Below are positions 1 to 7,593 of a DNA stretch of 13,266 nt, in pieces (position 1 is the first letter of the stretch; every line of letters starts with the position of its first letter). Origin of the DNA: a bacterium (GTDB lineage: Bacteria > Atribacterota > Phoenicimicrobiia > Phoenicimicrobiales > Phoenicimicrobiaceae); assembly GCA_018819665.1 (NCBI GenBank), contig JAHJOY010000012.1, forward strand, positions 1-13,266, written 5' to 3'. The notes below the pieces were generated by a model that saw only the letters and a program-made list of their open reading frames with translations, did not search any database and was not told where the DNA came from. Position numbers and translations under genes: made by a program.

Positions 1-50
1 TCACCTTTAAAAAATATTTCTAAAAAAGAAGGATTTTTTAATATAAGTGT

Positions 51-67
51 GGTATTATGATATTACC
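51..67. promoter_or_regulatory. Near-palindromic candidate operator
   Basis: GGTATTATGATATTACC pairs 7 of 8 positions around a central G, with a single T-T mismatch. It contains TATTAT (53-58), which resembles a -10 box, although I see no good -35 upstream. The size and symmetry suit a dimeric repressor site, but an AT-rich 17-mer of this kind could occur by chance. No regulator is assigned. Confidence 0.25.
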
Positions 68-106
68 AGATAAAAAATAGTTTCACATATTTTTACCCGG
101 AACATT

Positions 107-135
107 TTGAACAGAATAGCATCCCAGAGTAAAAA
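107..135 (+). promoter_or_regulatory. Weak sigma-70-like promoter candidate
   Basis: TTGAAC (107-112) and TAAAAA (130-135) are separated by 17 nt. Each matches its consensus hexamer at 4 of 6 positions. It would place the transcript start about 90 nt before the binding-protein ATG. This is only the best-spaced pair I found in the leader. Confidence 0.2.
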
Positions 136-230
136 TCTTATTGGTATTAAGGAGGTGGTAAAAGAGAGGAAAAGAAAGTTTCTGTTTGTTGTTTTTAATT
201 ATCTAAAATAAAGGAGGAAAAAGAGTTAAA

Positions 231-2738
231 ATGTCAAGAAAAACAGTTATTTTGTGTTTGTTGAGTTTAATAATTTTAGTCAGTCTGACCACTTCAGTTT
301 TAGCAGAAGTAAAGGGTCCTATTGTGGATAAGGTTTACATCAATGCCAAGATGAGTGAAGATATTGGTCTAAAGGATGCCGCAGAAGGCCTAACCGATAT
401 CTTCTTCTGGGGAGTTAACGGTCCAACCATTATGGGTTTAGATCAAGCTACCAAAGATAAACTGGATATATATACAGTTCCTTCAGGTTCCTGGTCACTT
501 AACTTTAACCCCATACCTAATGCAGCTCCCTATATTGTGAAAGTAGAAGACAAGGAATTTTTTAATCCCTTCGCTATCAGGGAAGTAAGATTTGCTATGA
601 ATGACCTTATCAACCGAAAATACATTGTTGACGAGATCTTAGGCGGTGCCGGCGGTCCTGCCTTTACTATGGCTACCCCCGGTCAACCGGGGACTTATAA
701 ATACAACTTAGTAGCTAATCGACTGGGATTCACCCCGGAAGGGAATGAAAAGAAAGCCATAGAAGAGATAACCGAAGCTTTACAGGAAGCGGCAGCCCTG
801 CCAGAACTGCAGGGAAGATTGGTAAAACAGGGAGAATGGTGGAACTTTGACGGTGAGCCGGCAACTATCAATTTCCTGATCAGGGTTGACGACCCCCAAG
901 GAAGGCTGAAAGAAGGACAGTATGTAGCTAACCAGATTGAAAAGGCGGGGATTAAAGTCGAACGCTTACTTTGGGATAGATCTAAGTGTAGTACAACCGT
1001 CTATAGCGGGGACCCAGCAGATTACAAGTGGAATATCTATACCGAAGGATGGGGAGCCGGAGCCACCCGGGCATTCTGGGAACATATTGTCTGCCAGATG
1101 TATGCCCCCTGGTATGGTTATATGGCCGGCGGGCCGGATAGTAAGTGGCACTACGAGAATGATGAAATTGACCGTTTAACTGAAAAAGCTTATACCGGGG
1201 ACTTCCTGACCGAAGAAGAATACTGGGACACTGTATTGGAAGCTTTAGATTTAGCCTTAAAAGATGCCTGTAGGATATATGTAGCCTATCAGAATGACTA
1301 CTATGCTACCAATAAGGATGCCTTTAATAACAGGATGTATTACGGTTTAGGAGATGGCTTAAATGAATGGTCAATAATCACCGCTAATACCAAGGATAAA
1401 GAATTAAGAATTACTGAGTATTCTGCCAAAGGGGGATTGTTTATGGGTGCCTGGGATCCCATCGGGACAGAAGGATTTAATGATTTCTATAGTCTGGTTA
1501 TAGCACAACCTCTATTTGATAGAGCTTCTTTTGAGAGCCCGGCCAGCGCTATTGCCACCCCCTGGAGAGTTATCCCCCACGATGTCAAGACCGAGGTAGA
1601 CCGGGATGAAGCCGGAGAAGTTGTGGGGAAGATTCCGGTATCCTCAGAGGCCATAAAGTATGATTCGGCGAAAAAAGAGTGGTACAAAGTTGGTGCAGGC
1701 GAAACCGCGATGAGTACAGGGACCTACAGCTTCCTCTTTGGAAACTTCCATCATGGTAGACCTATGACTATAGCTAATGTACTTTATGCTGATGCCTTTG
1801 TAACTGAATGGATCACTAAAGATGGTGATGATGATAGATATTATGATGCCGCATATGAAAGAGAGCGTAGACCTGATTGGGAAATTAGTAAAGGTATGGT
1901 ATTAAATCCGGATGGTACGGTTACTAATTATTTCGACTACAACTTCCCGCCATCTAAAGAAAGGGTAGCGGCCAATGGATCACCCTGGGTAGCTGTCGGC
2001 GGGCGTGGTATAGTACTCCCCTGGGAGGTCTTTGAAGCCCTGGCAGAGTTAGTGGCTACCGGTAGTGCATCTGGTGAAGTTTACAGTTTTACCCCTTCTG
2101 AAGGAGTGGAACAGGTAGACCTGTTAAGGCCATCCTGTGTAAAAGACATTAGAGCAAAATTGGCAGAGATGAAAGATAATAACCATCTTCCTGTATCTTT
2201 AAAGGGTTATGTTACAGTTGAAGAAGCGAAGGCCGGATATGATGTAGCCATCAAGTGGATTGATGAAAAAGGCCATGCCTTTATTGGAAATGGACCATTC
2301 TATATGGAAAAATACGATTCAGCTACCAATTTTGTTGAACTAAATGCCTTTAGAGATCCGGAATATCCGTTTACTCCGGATTACTGGCCTAACAAGTTAG
2401 CCACTACTACAGTTCGAATTGATAGTGTTGATATACCTTCCATGTATCTGCGTCTTTCTAAAAAAGAAGGCATACCGGTAAAAGTTCAATTGTCTGAGGT
2501 ATTATATCCGGAAGGAACAGCCAAGATAGCCGAGGGCGGAGAAGTCTCAGCTATGCTGATAACACCTACTGAAGAATTATCTTATAAGGCTAAATTTTTA
2601 GGATCCGGATTATTTGAGGTAATTATACCCGCAGATGCCATTAAGGATTTAGAAGATGGTTCATACACCATCTTAATCAGTGCCTCAATAGAAGGGGCTG
2701 TACCAGCCTCAGTTGCGAGTTCAACAGTGATATACTAA
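231..2738 (+). CDS. ABC transporter substrate-binding protein, family 5 (peptide/oligosaccharide), permuted order
   Basis: Periplasmic receptor that should deliver peptides (or oligosaccharides) to the permeases encoded downstream. Residues 1-25 form a Sec signal peptide ending SVLA, with no lipobox Cys, so the protein is probably soluble in the periplasm. At 835 aa it is far longer than the usual 500-600. The order of conserved segments is unusual. The mature protein begins at VDKVYINAK (32-40) and the GLTDIFFWG segment, which are normally mid-protein, followed by NPFAIREVRFAMNDLINR (112-129) and the VERLLWDR region (to 250). Segments normally near the N-terminus come later: WDPIG (408-412), then HHGRPMT (507-513), the equivalent of WHDGxPxTAxD. 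GNGPF (686-690) and PDYWPN (716-721), normally before VDKV, come last. A beta-rich tail (about 738-835) closes the protein. AAGGAGG at 211-217 supports the start. Substrate unknown; family call strong. Confidence 0.88.
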   Translation: MSRKTVILCLLSLIILVSLTTSVLAEVKGPIVDKVYINAKMSEDIGLKDAAEGLTDIFFWGVNGPTIMGLDQATKDKLDIYTVPSGSWSLNFNPIPNAAPYIVKVEDKEFFNPFAIREVRFAMNDLINRKYIVDEILGGAGGPAFTMATPGQPGTYKYNLVANRLGFTPEGNEKKAIEEITEALQEAAALPELQGRLVKQGEWWNFDGEPATINFLIRVDDPQGRLKEGQYVANQIEKAGIKVERLLWDRSKCSTTVYSGDPADYKWNIYTEGWGAGATRAFWEHIVCQMYAPWYGYMAGGPDSKWHYENDEIDRLTEKAYTGDFLTEEEYWDTVLEALDLALKDACRIYVAYQNDYYATNKDAFNNRMYYGLGDGLNEWSIITANTKDKELRITEYSAKGGLFMGAWDPIGTEGFNDFYSLVIAQPLFDRASFESPASAIATPWRVIPHDVKTEVDRDEAGEVVGKIPVSSEAIKYDSAKKEWYKVGAGETAMSTGTYSFLFGNFHHGRPMTIANVLYADAFVTEWITKDGDDDRYYDAAYERERRPDWEISKGMVLNPDGTVTNYFDYNFPPSKERVAANGSPWVAVGGRGIVLPWEVFEALAELVATGSASGEVYSFTPSEGVEQVDLLRPSCVKDIRAKLAEMKDNNHLPVSLKGYVTVEEAKAGYDVAIKWIDEKGHAFIGNGPFYMEKYDSATNFVELNAFRDPEYPFTPDYWPNKLATTTVRIDSVDIPSMYLRLSKKEGIPVKVQLSEVLYPEGTAKIAEGGEVSAMLITPTEELSYKAKFLGSGLFEVIIPADAIKDLEDGSYTILISASIEGAVPASVASSTVIY

Positions 2739-2759
2739 AAAGACTCAACTTACAAATTC

Positions 2760-2811
2760 GCAGTGCCCTCTATGGATGGGAAACTATTCAGTAGAGGGCA
2801 CTGCCCTTTTT
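2760..2811 (+). terminator. Rho-independent terminator after the binding-protein gene
   Basis: A perfect 13-bp stem, GCAGTGCCCTCTA (2760-2772) with TAGAGGGCACTGC (2792-2804), has a 19-nt loop and is followed by CC and five T. It lies 22 nt after the stop codon. It probably ends most transcripts after the receptor, allowing the receptor to be made in excess over the membrane components, which either read through or have their own promoter. Confidence 0.85.
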
Positions 2812-2841
2812 AAAATTTAATTAAACTTAGAAATTAAATGT

Positions 2842-2864
2842 AAATTCTATAGGAATTTTTTTTT
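2842..2864 (+). terminator. Weak second terminator-like hairpin
   Basis: AAATTC (2842-2847) pairs with GAATTT (2853-2858) around a 5-nt loop. The 3' arm runs into a nine-T tract (2856-2864). The stem has only one G-C pair, so on its own it would terminate poorly. It may back up the strong terminator upstream. Confidence 0.3.
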
Positions 2865-2927
2865 AAGTAAACCCTAATTAGTATGCAGCGAATAGTAATT
2901 AAACGAAAAATGAAAAACGCAAAACTC

Positions 2928-2947
2928 GGGTCGGATAAATCCGACCC
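2928..2947. repeat. Perfect 9-bp inverted repeat
   Basis: GGGTCGGAT and ATCCGACCC are exact reverse complements separated by AA. As RNA this gives an 8-bp GC-rich stem with a UAAA loop. It stands out in an AT-rich spacer. No T-run follows, so it is not a standard terminator. Confidence 0.75.
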
Positions 2948-3065
2948 CTACATTAAAATCAATAGTTTGTATAAAAAAGTTTTGAATTTTAAATTATGGT
3001 TTTGCGCTTTTTGCTTTAAACTTTTCGCTGTAACTGATAACTCGAAACTGAAAATTGTATTTAAA

Positions 3066-3097
3066 ACTAACGACCAACGACTATTCACTAACGACTA
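3066..3097 (+). repeat. AACGAC short direct repeats
   Basis: AACGAC occurs three times in 32 nt (3069-3074, 3076-3081, 3090-3095), twice within a longer ACTAACGAC unit (3066-3074, 3087-3095). The spacing is irregular. The array ends 24 nt before the permease start codon and just before its Shine-Dalgarno. Confidence 0.6.
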
Positions 3098-3121
3098 ATT
3101 TATTAGGAGAAACAGCATATA

Positions 3122-4165
3122 ATGTATTGGAAATACTGTATTAGAAGAATTATCTATGGTTTTGCTATTTTCGTCATACTTATCTTCATCTTTTCTGCCC
3201 TCTTTAACGCCACTATGGAGAATACTTTAAGGTCACGGATTGAAGAAGAAATCCACACTGAAACAATGAGACTGGACACCAGGATGACACCGGAAGAACT
3301 TACCCGCTATATAGCTGAAAGGAGAGAATTTAAACAGCGCCTCTATCATTTAGATAAACCCACCTGGAGTCGAATTTTCTGGAGAGCGTTCAATGTCCTT
3401 TCTCTTGATTTTGGTAAAGCTACTATAATGAGATCTTCTTCCGGAGAGGCAGATGTCTGGATAATTATCGCTGAATGCATACCCCGAACCATCCTGCTTT
3501 TTACCACTGCCATATTTATTAATATTATCCTGGGATTATGGTTAGGGCTTAAAAAGGCGCAAAGAGCGGGAAGCTTAATGGATAAGACTACCTCTATCGG
3601 TACTATGATTGTTTATGGTATGCCCTCCTGGTGGCTGGGTATGCTGGTAATTATGTTCTTTGCTTACACTGTTAAAATATTTCCTTCGGGAGGCTTGCAT
3701 TCTGTTCCTCCCCCCACCGGCTTTGCCTATTATATAGACCTTTATTATCATATGACTTTGCCGGTATTGACACTGGTGGCTATCGGATTTTGGGGCAGTG
3801 CCTTTCTTATTCGAAATATTGTGTTAGGTATATTACAAGAAGATTATATTATGGCTGCTCGAACCAGGGGAATCCCGGAGCGAAAAGTGCTCTACGGCCA
3901 TGCTATGCGGACTGCAGCGCCGCCCATAGTAACTATGGCCCTTCTTTCCCTCCTTGCTTCAGTAGGAGGCAATATCATTTTTGAAGGAATTTTCAGCTGG
4001 CCCGGTTTAGGGAATCTTTACTGGATTGCCATTGAACAGAATGATATACCGGTTTTAATGGGCAATCTTTTCATTACCACAGCTCTATATATGGGAGGAT
4101 TGGTTATCCTGGACCTTATCTACGGATTTCTTGACCCCCGGATTAAAGTGGGAGGAAAACAGTAA
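3122..4165 (+). CDS. Peptide-type ABC transporter permease, DppB/OppB-like
   Basis: Inner-membrane permease, one of two that form the translocation path. The protein is 347 aa. TM1 lies at about residues 10-30 and is followed by a charged, helical periplasmic stretch to about 115; five more hydrophobic segments follow. The EAA loop that contacts an ATPase reads EDYIMAARTRGIPERKVLYGH, with the first AA at 245-246. The C-terminus GFLDPRIK is typical of the family. The usual PGDP element after TM1 is absent and replaced by a Glu/Arg-rich segment. The ATG has AGGAGA at 3105-3110, a somewhat long 11-nt spacing. The stop overlaps the next gene as TAATG, indicating translational coupling. It heads the tightly packed part of the operon. 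Confidence 0.93.
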   Translation: MYWKYCIRRIIYGFAIFVILIFIFSALFNATMENTLRSRIEEEIHTETMRLDTRMTPEELTRYIAERREFKQRLYHLDKPTWSRIFWRAFNVLSLDFGKATIMRSSSGEADVWIIIAECIPRTILLFTTAIFINIILGLWLGLKKAQRAGSLMDKTTSIGTMIVYGMPSWWLGMLVIMFFAYTVKIFPSGGLHSVPPPTGFAYYIDLYYHMTLPVLTLVAIGFWGSAFLIRNIVLGILQEDYIMAARTRGIPERKVLYGHAMRTAAPPIVTMALLSLLASVGGNIIFEGIFSWPGLGNLYWIAIEQNDIPVLMGNLFITTALYMGGLVILDLIYGFLDPRIKVGGKQ

Positions 4166-5565
4166 TGAAGTGGATTGATTTTAAAGCAGGGGTCCAGGAT
4201 TTTTGGAATGAATTTAAGAGAGTTAAATTTGGTTTATTTGGCCTAATTTTATTATTTATATTTATTCTTACTGTTTTCATAAATCCTTATATCGTACCTT
4301 TTCCCGAAGCAAGCATCCGCTGGAGAGATATTACTTATTGGGAAGATAATCCTGTCAGCGCCCCTCCGGCATGGGTTAACTGGTTTTCTTCTACCAAAAG
4401 GGCACCTTCTTTAATTATGGAAGAGCATGTTTTTTCAGAGGAGAAAATGGGGAAAATAAAATTATCCAGAGCGGTTTTTAAGTACGAATATTCCTATGAT
4501 CTTCCTCCTCTTGATGTTATATTCCATGGTTATGCTATAGGGTCACCGGTTATTATGTTAAGTATTGAGAGGCCTGATGGCCATATTATTGAACTGGTCA
4601 GGAGACCGATATCTAAGAGTGATGGGAAGGAGGTCAGAGTATCGATTGGTAAAGATTCAAGGATCGAATCTTATAACTTTGGCGCTAAGTTCGAAAATTT
4701 AGAAGGTAACAGAATCGAAAGAGAAATGGTTAAACCAACCAGTGTTTTGTTTTCTGAGGCAAAAGAAGGGATTTTGGTTTATCCTTCCCCTCTTAAAGGG
4801 ACTTACAAGTTGATAGCTGAGATTATTCTACCTAGCGAGAATGATGTAGTAGAAGATATCTATTTTACTTTTTCCGGGGGCGTATCTGGTTGGCTGGGGA
4901 CAGATAGTTCTAAGAGAGATATCTGGAGCGGGGTTGTGGCCGGGGTAAAATGGGCCCTGCTTATCGGACTATTAACTGCTTTTACCGCTGTCTCTATCGG
5001 GGTAACTTATGGAGTAATGAGTGCTTATCTGGGAGGATGGAAGGATTCGTTAATGCAAAGAATCTTCGAACTTTTTTTAGGTGTTCCTTTACTTCCTGTT
5101 TTAATAGTGATGAGCGCCATCTTTAAACCCAATATCTGGATAATGATTCTAATGATGAGTTGTTTTTTCTGGGTAGGACCGGTAAAGACGGTTAGAAGTA
5201 TGGGATTGCAAATTAAAGAAGAGACTTACATTGAGGCTGCACAAGCCTTCGGAGCTTCCAGCAGCAGAATAATATTTAAACATATGGTGCCTTTGCTTAT
5301 CCCTTATGCCTTTGCCTCGATGGCTCTTTATGTACCCAGTGCCATTGTATATGAATCATCTATCAGTTTGTTGGGATTAGGTGATTCAACAATTGTAACC
5401 TGGGGACAAATATTACATGATGCCTTAACCGGAGGAGCAGTGTTAAATGGTCTGTGGTGGTGGGTTATTCCTCCCGGTCTATTTATAGCCCTGATGGGTA
5501 TGACTTTTGCTTTTATCGGTTTTGCTATGGATAATATTTTACATCCTAAATTAAGGACGAGGTGA
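4165..5565 (+). CDS. Peptide-type ABC transporter permease, DppC/OppC-like, with large extracytoplasmic insertion
   Basis: Second inner-membrane permease of the importer. At 466 aa it is about 170 longer than ordinary DppC (about 290-300). TM1 is at about residues 23-45. The excess lies between TM1 and the conserved GWLGTDSSKRD motif (242-252): about 190 residues, beta-rich in appearance, with segments such as SIERPDGHIIEL and a closing LKGTYKLIAEI strand. TM helices resume at about 260. The EAA loop (EETYIEAAQAFGASSSRIIFKH, with EAA at 357-359) is intact, and the C-terminus is canonical. The insertion should face the periplasm, where it could meet the binding protein. The ATG overlaps the previous stop (TAATG), with GGAGG at 4151-4155 as its Shine-Dalgarno. 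Confidence 0.92.
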   Translation: MKWIDFKAGVQDFWNEFKRVKFGLFGLILLFIFILTVFINPYIVPFPEASIRWRDITYWEDNPVSAPPAWVNWFSSTKRAPSLIMEEHVFSEEKMGKIKLSRAVFKYEYSYDLPPLDVIFHGYAIGSPVIMLSIERPDGHIIELVRRPISKSDGKEVRVSIGKDSRIESYNFGAKFENLEGNRIEREMVKPTSVLFSEAKEGILVYPSPLKGTYKLIAEIILPSENDVVEDIYFTFSGGVSGWLGTDSSKRDIWSGVVAGVKWALLIGLLTAFTAVSIGVTYGVMSAYLGGWKDSLMQRIFELFLGVPLLPVLIVMSAIFKPNIWIMILMMSCFFWVGPVKTVRSMGLQIKEETYIEAAQAFGASSSRIIFKHMVPLLIPYAFASMALYVPSAIVYESSISLLGLGDSTIVTWGQILHDALTGGAVLNGLWWWVIPPGLFIALMGMTFAFIGFAMDNILHPKLRTR

Positions 5566-5566
5566 G

Positions 5567-6547
5567 ATGGAAGATACAGATAATATTTTGAAAGTAGAAA
5601 ACTTAAAGATTAATTTTTTTACCCGTAAGGGGATAGTCTATGCGGTTGATGATATATCGTTTAGCCTAAAAAAAGGAGAAACTCTTGGCCTGGTAGGAGA
5701 GTCAGGATGTGGCAAGACAACTACTGTCTTAGGGTTGATGAAAATGGTTCCTACGCCCGGGGAAATTACCGGTGGTAGGATTTTAATAGGCGGGAAAGAT
5801 ATTATACCCCTATCCGAGAATGAAATGAGGCAAAAAGTTAGATGGGAAAAAATTTCCATGGTCTTTCAGGGAGCGATGAATTGTCTTACCCCGGTATATA
5901 CTATTGAAAAACAGATGATGGAGACCATTCAAGAACACAAGAATATAGAACGTTTTCAAGCGAAAAAATGCATAATAAATTATTTGAATTTAGTTGGCCT
6001 CCCTGAGGATATAATTCGCAGATATCCTCATGAGCTGTCCGGAGGTATGAAACAACGGATAGTTATTGCTACTGCCCTCTTTTTAGAACCAGAAATTGTG
6101 ATCTGTGATGAACCTACCACTGCCTTAGATGTGGTAGTTCAGGCCCAGATTATAAATCTTATAAAGAGATTAAAGAAAAAATTAGGTTTATCAGTGATCT
6201 TTATTACTCATGACCTGGCTACAGAAGCAGAAGTTGCCGATCGCTTATTAGTAATGTATGCCGGTAAATTGGTGGAAATTGGAACAAATGAGCAGATATA
6301 CGGCAATGGAGGTCCAGTTCATCCTTATACCGAAAAGCTGCTTAAAGCTACTCCCCGACTCCATGAGAAAGTAGAAGAACTTTCTTTTATTCCCGGTACC
6401 CCCCCTGATTTGGTTGATCCACCTTCAGGGTGCAGATTTCATCCGCGTTGTTCAGAAGCAATGGAAAGATGTAAAAAAGATGAACCCCCCTTAATTGAAG
6501 TAGAGCCCGAACATCAGATAGCCTGTTGGAGGAATTATCATGAGTGA
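5567..6547 (+). CDS. Peptide-type ABC transporter ATPase, DppD/OppD-like
   Basis: Cytoplasmic ATPase that powers import together with the next gene product. At 326 aa it has a normal length. Visible motifs are Walker A GESGCGKT (44-51), a Q-loop within MVFQGAMNCLTP, signature LSGGMKQR (157-164), Walker B IVICDEP with catalytic Glu182, and switch His215. The C-terminal oligopeptide-transporter extension holds four Cys (289, 295, 302, 320) in the spacing family members use for an iron-sulfur cluster, so cluster binding is likely. It starts 1 bp after the DppC stop, with AAGGA at 5553-5557 as Shine-Dalgarno. Its end overlaps the next gene by 8 nt. All catalytic residues are present. Confidence 0.95.
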   Translation: MEDTDNILKVENLKINFFTRKGIVYAVDDISFSLKKGETLGLVGESGCGKTTTVLGLMKMVPTPGEITGGRILIGGKDIIPLSENEMRQKVRWEKISMVFQGAMNCLTPVYTIEKQMMETIQEHKNIERFQAKKCIINYLNLVGLPEDIIRRYPHELSGGMKQRIVIATALFLEPEIVICDEPTTALDVVVQAQIINLIKRLKKKLGLSVIFITHDLATEAEVADRLLVMYAGKLVEIGTNEQIYGNGGPVHPYTEKLLKATPRLHEKVEELSFIPGTPPDLVDPPSGCRFHPRCSEAMERCKKDEPPLIEVEPEHQIACWRNYHE

Positions 6548-7535
6548 ACCTATCCTGAAAATTGAAAATCTTCATAAATGGTTTCCGCTAAGACGAACTA
6601 TTACTCAAATCTTAAAAGGGGAACATGTATGGGTGAAGGCTGTCGATGGTATTACTTTTAACATTAATCAAGGAGAAATTTTCGGACTGGTGGGAGAATC
6701 AGGTTGTGGGAAGACTACTACCGGAAAATTACTAATGAAGCTTTTAGAGCCCACCGATGGAAAGATAATATTTAAAGGGAAAGACGTAACCCATCTTGAG
6801 GCTAATAAACTTAAAGAATACCGAAGGAATGTTCAGATGGTCTTCCAGGATCCTTATGCTTCTATGAATCCGAGATTTCGAGCCCAGGACGTCCTTGAAG
6901 AACCATTGATTATCCATCAGGTGGGTGAAACCAGAGCAGAACGGGAAAAGATTGTTCGTCGCTCACTTGAAGAAGTAAGGCTTATCCCTCCTGAGGAATT
7001 TATGGGACGTTTTCCCCATATGTTAAGCGGGGGACAGCGTCAAAGGGTGGCTACCGCGCGAACTCTGGTCTTGTCACCGAGTATGATTGTGGCGGATGAA
7101 CCGGTTTCCATGATCGATCTATCTACCCGAGCAGAAATACTTCATATGATGAAAACAGTGCAGAGAGAATTGGGCCTAACCTATCTATATATCACTCATG
7201 ATCTTTCTACCGCTCGTTATTTTACCGACCGGATTGCGGTGATGTATCTCGGTAAGATTATCGAAATGGGGGGAGCAGATGAAATTATTGATGAAGCAGC
7301 TCATCCTTATACCAGGGCTTTAATTGCTGCCGTATGTGAGCCGATTTCCGGCAAATCTAATACTATTAAAGAGATTCCCATTAAAGGGGAGATACCTTCA
7401 GCAGCGAATATTCCTTCCGGCTGCAGATTTCATCCCCGATGTCTTTACGCTAAACCCCAGTGTCAAGAAGAAGAACCTATTCTTATAGAAATTGAACCGG
7501 GCCATATGGTCGCCTGTCATTATCCATCCGTTTGA
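6540..7535 (+). CDS. Peptide-type ABC transporter ATPase, DppF/OppF-like
   Basis: Second ATPase of the heterodimer that drives the importer; 331 aa. Walker A GESGCGKT lies at 52-59, the Q-loop in MVFQDPYASMNPR, signature LSGGQRQR at 162-169, Walker B MIVADEP with Glu187, and switch His at 220. The D-loop region reads SMID where DppF proteins commonly have SALD; the key Asp is kept. The C-terminal extension repeats the four-Cys pattern (295, 301, 308, 326), so both ATPases may carry a cluster. GGAGG at 6528-6532 is 7 nt from the ATG, and the start lies inside the end of the previous gene (ATGAGTGA), consistent with coupled translation of the two subunits. Confidence 0.95.
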   Translation: MSEPILKIENLHKWFPLRRTITQILKGEHVWVKAVDGITFNINQGEIFGLVGESGCGKTTTGKLLMKLLEPTDGKIIFKGKDVTHLEANKLKEYRRNVQMVFQDPYASMNPRFRAQDVLEEPLIIHQVGETRAEREKIVRRSLEEVRLIPPEEFMGRFPHMLSGGQRQRVATARTLVLSPSMIVADEPVSMIDLSTRAEILHMMKTVQRELGLTYLYITHDLSTARYFTDRIAVMYLGKIIEMGGADEIIDEAAHPYTRALIAAVCEPISGKSNTIKEIPIKGEIPSAANIPSGCRFHPRCLYAKPQCQEEEPILIEIEPGHMVACHYPSV

Positions 7536-7543
7536 TTAAATAT

Positions 7544-7553
7544 ACTGGCCAGT
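7544..7553. promoter_or_regulatory. Perfect 10-bp palindrome in the dppF-tldD gap
   Basis: ACTGGCCAGT is a self-complementary decamer in the 54-nt gap between the last transporter gene and tldD. It may be a protein-binding site or chance; no promoter boxes accompany it. Confidence 0.2.
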
Positions 7554-7570
7554 GGGATAAAATTAATAGA

Positions 7571-7593
7571 GGAAGGAGTTATTTATGAGATGA
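7571..7593 (+). promoter_or_regulatory. tldD ribosome binding site with a 2-codon minigene
   Basis: The Shine-Dalgarno GGAAGGAG (7571-7578) lies 6 nt before an ATG at 7585, which opens only ATG AGA TGA. That stop (7591-7593) overlaps the out-of-frame ATG at 7590 that begins tldD. The better-spaced start is therefore the minigene's, and TldD may be reached by termination-reinitiation or by the looser 11-nt spacing. Confidence 0.5.

Larger units (their letters stand above)
1..230 (+). other. Non-coding leader upstream of the binding-protein gene
   Basis: No convincing gene lies here on either strand. The stretch is AT-rich and holds a near-palindrome (51-67), a weak promoter-like pair (107-135), and two Shine-Dalgarno-like sequences. 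AAGGAGGTGG at 149-158 has no ATG at a useful distance. AAGGAGG at 211-217 sits 13 nt before the real ATG at 231. A reading frame opened by TTG at 107 or GTG at 155 ends with TAA at 208-210, directly ahead of the second Shine-Dalgarno. It could encode a leader peptide, but its composition is unremarkable. Confidence 0.6.
2881..3098. repeat. Repeat-like mosaic spacer between receptor and permease genes
   Basis: This fills most of the 383-nt gap between receptor and permease genes. It holds a perfect small palindrome (2928-2947) flanked by imperfect inverted arms (about 2901-2924 against 3000-3028, sharing CGCAAAA/TTTTGCG), then AACGAC direct repeats (3066-3097). A 71-codon open frame (2883-3098) crosses it but follows the repeats, lacks a Shine-Dalgarno and has low-complexity Lys/Phe/Asn-rich composition, so I do not call it a gene. 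It looks like an interspersed non-coding element; a promoter for the permease operon could also lie here, but none is clear. Confidence 0.5.

Noticed and set aside
107..210. Leader peptide opened by TTG 107 or GTG 155
   Set aside because: There is no properly spaced Shine-Dalgarno for either start and no telling amino-acid runs; kept only as a remark on the leader.
3066..3097. CRISPR-like array
   Set aside because: The repeats are only 6-9 nt with irregular spacing and no spacers of usual size.
2883..3098. 71-codon open frame on the + strand between receptor and permease genes
   Set aside because: It coincides with the repeat mosaic, has no Shine-Dalgarno, shows low-complexity composition and ends just before the permease ribosome binding site.
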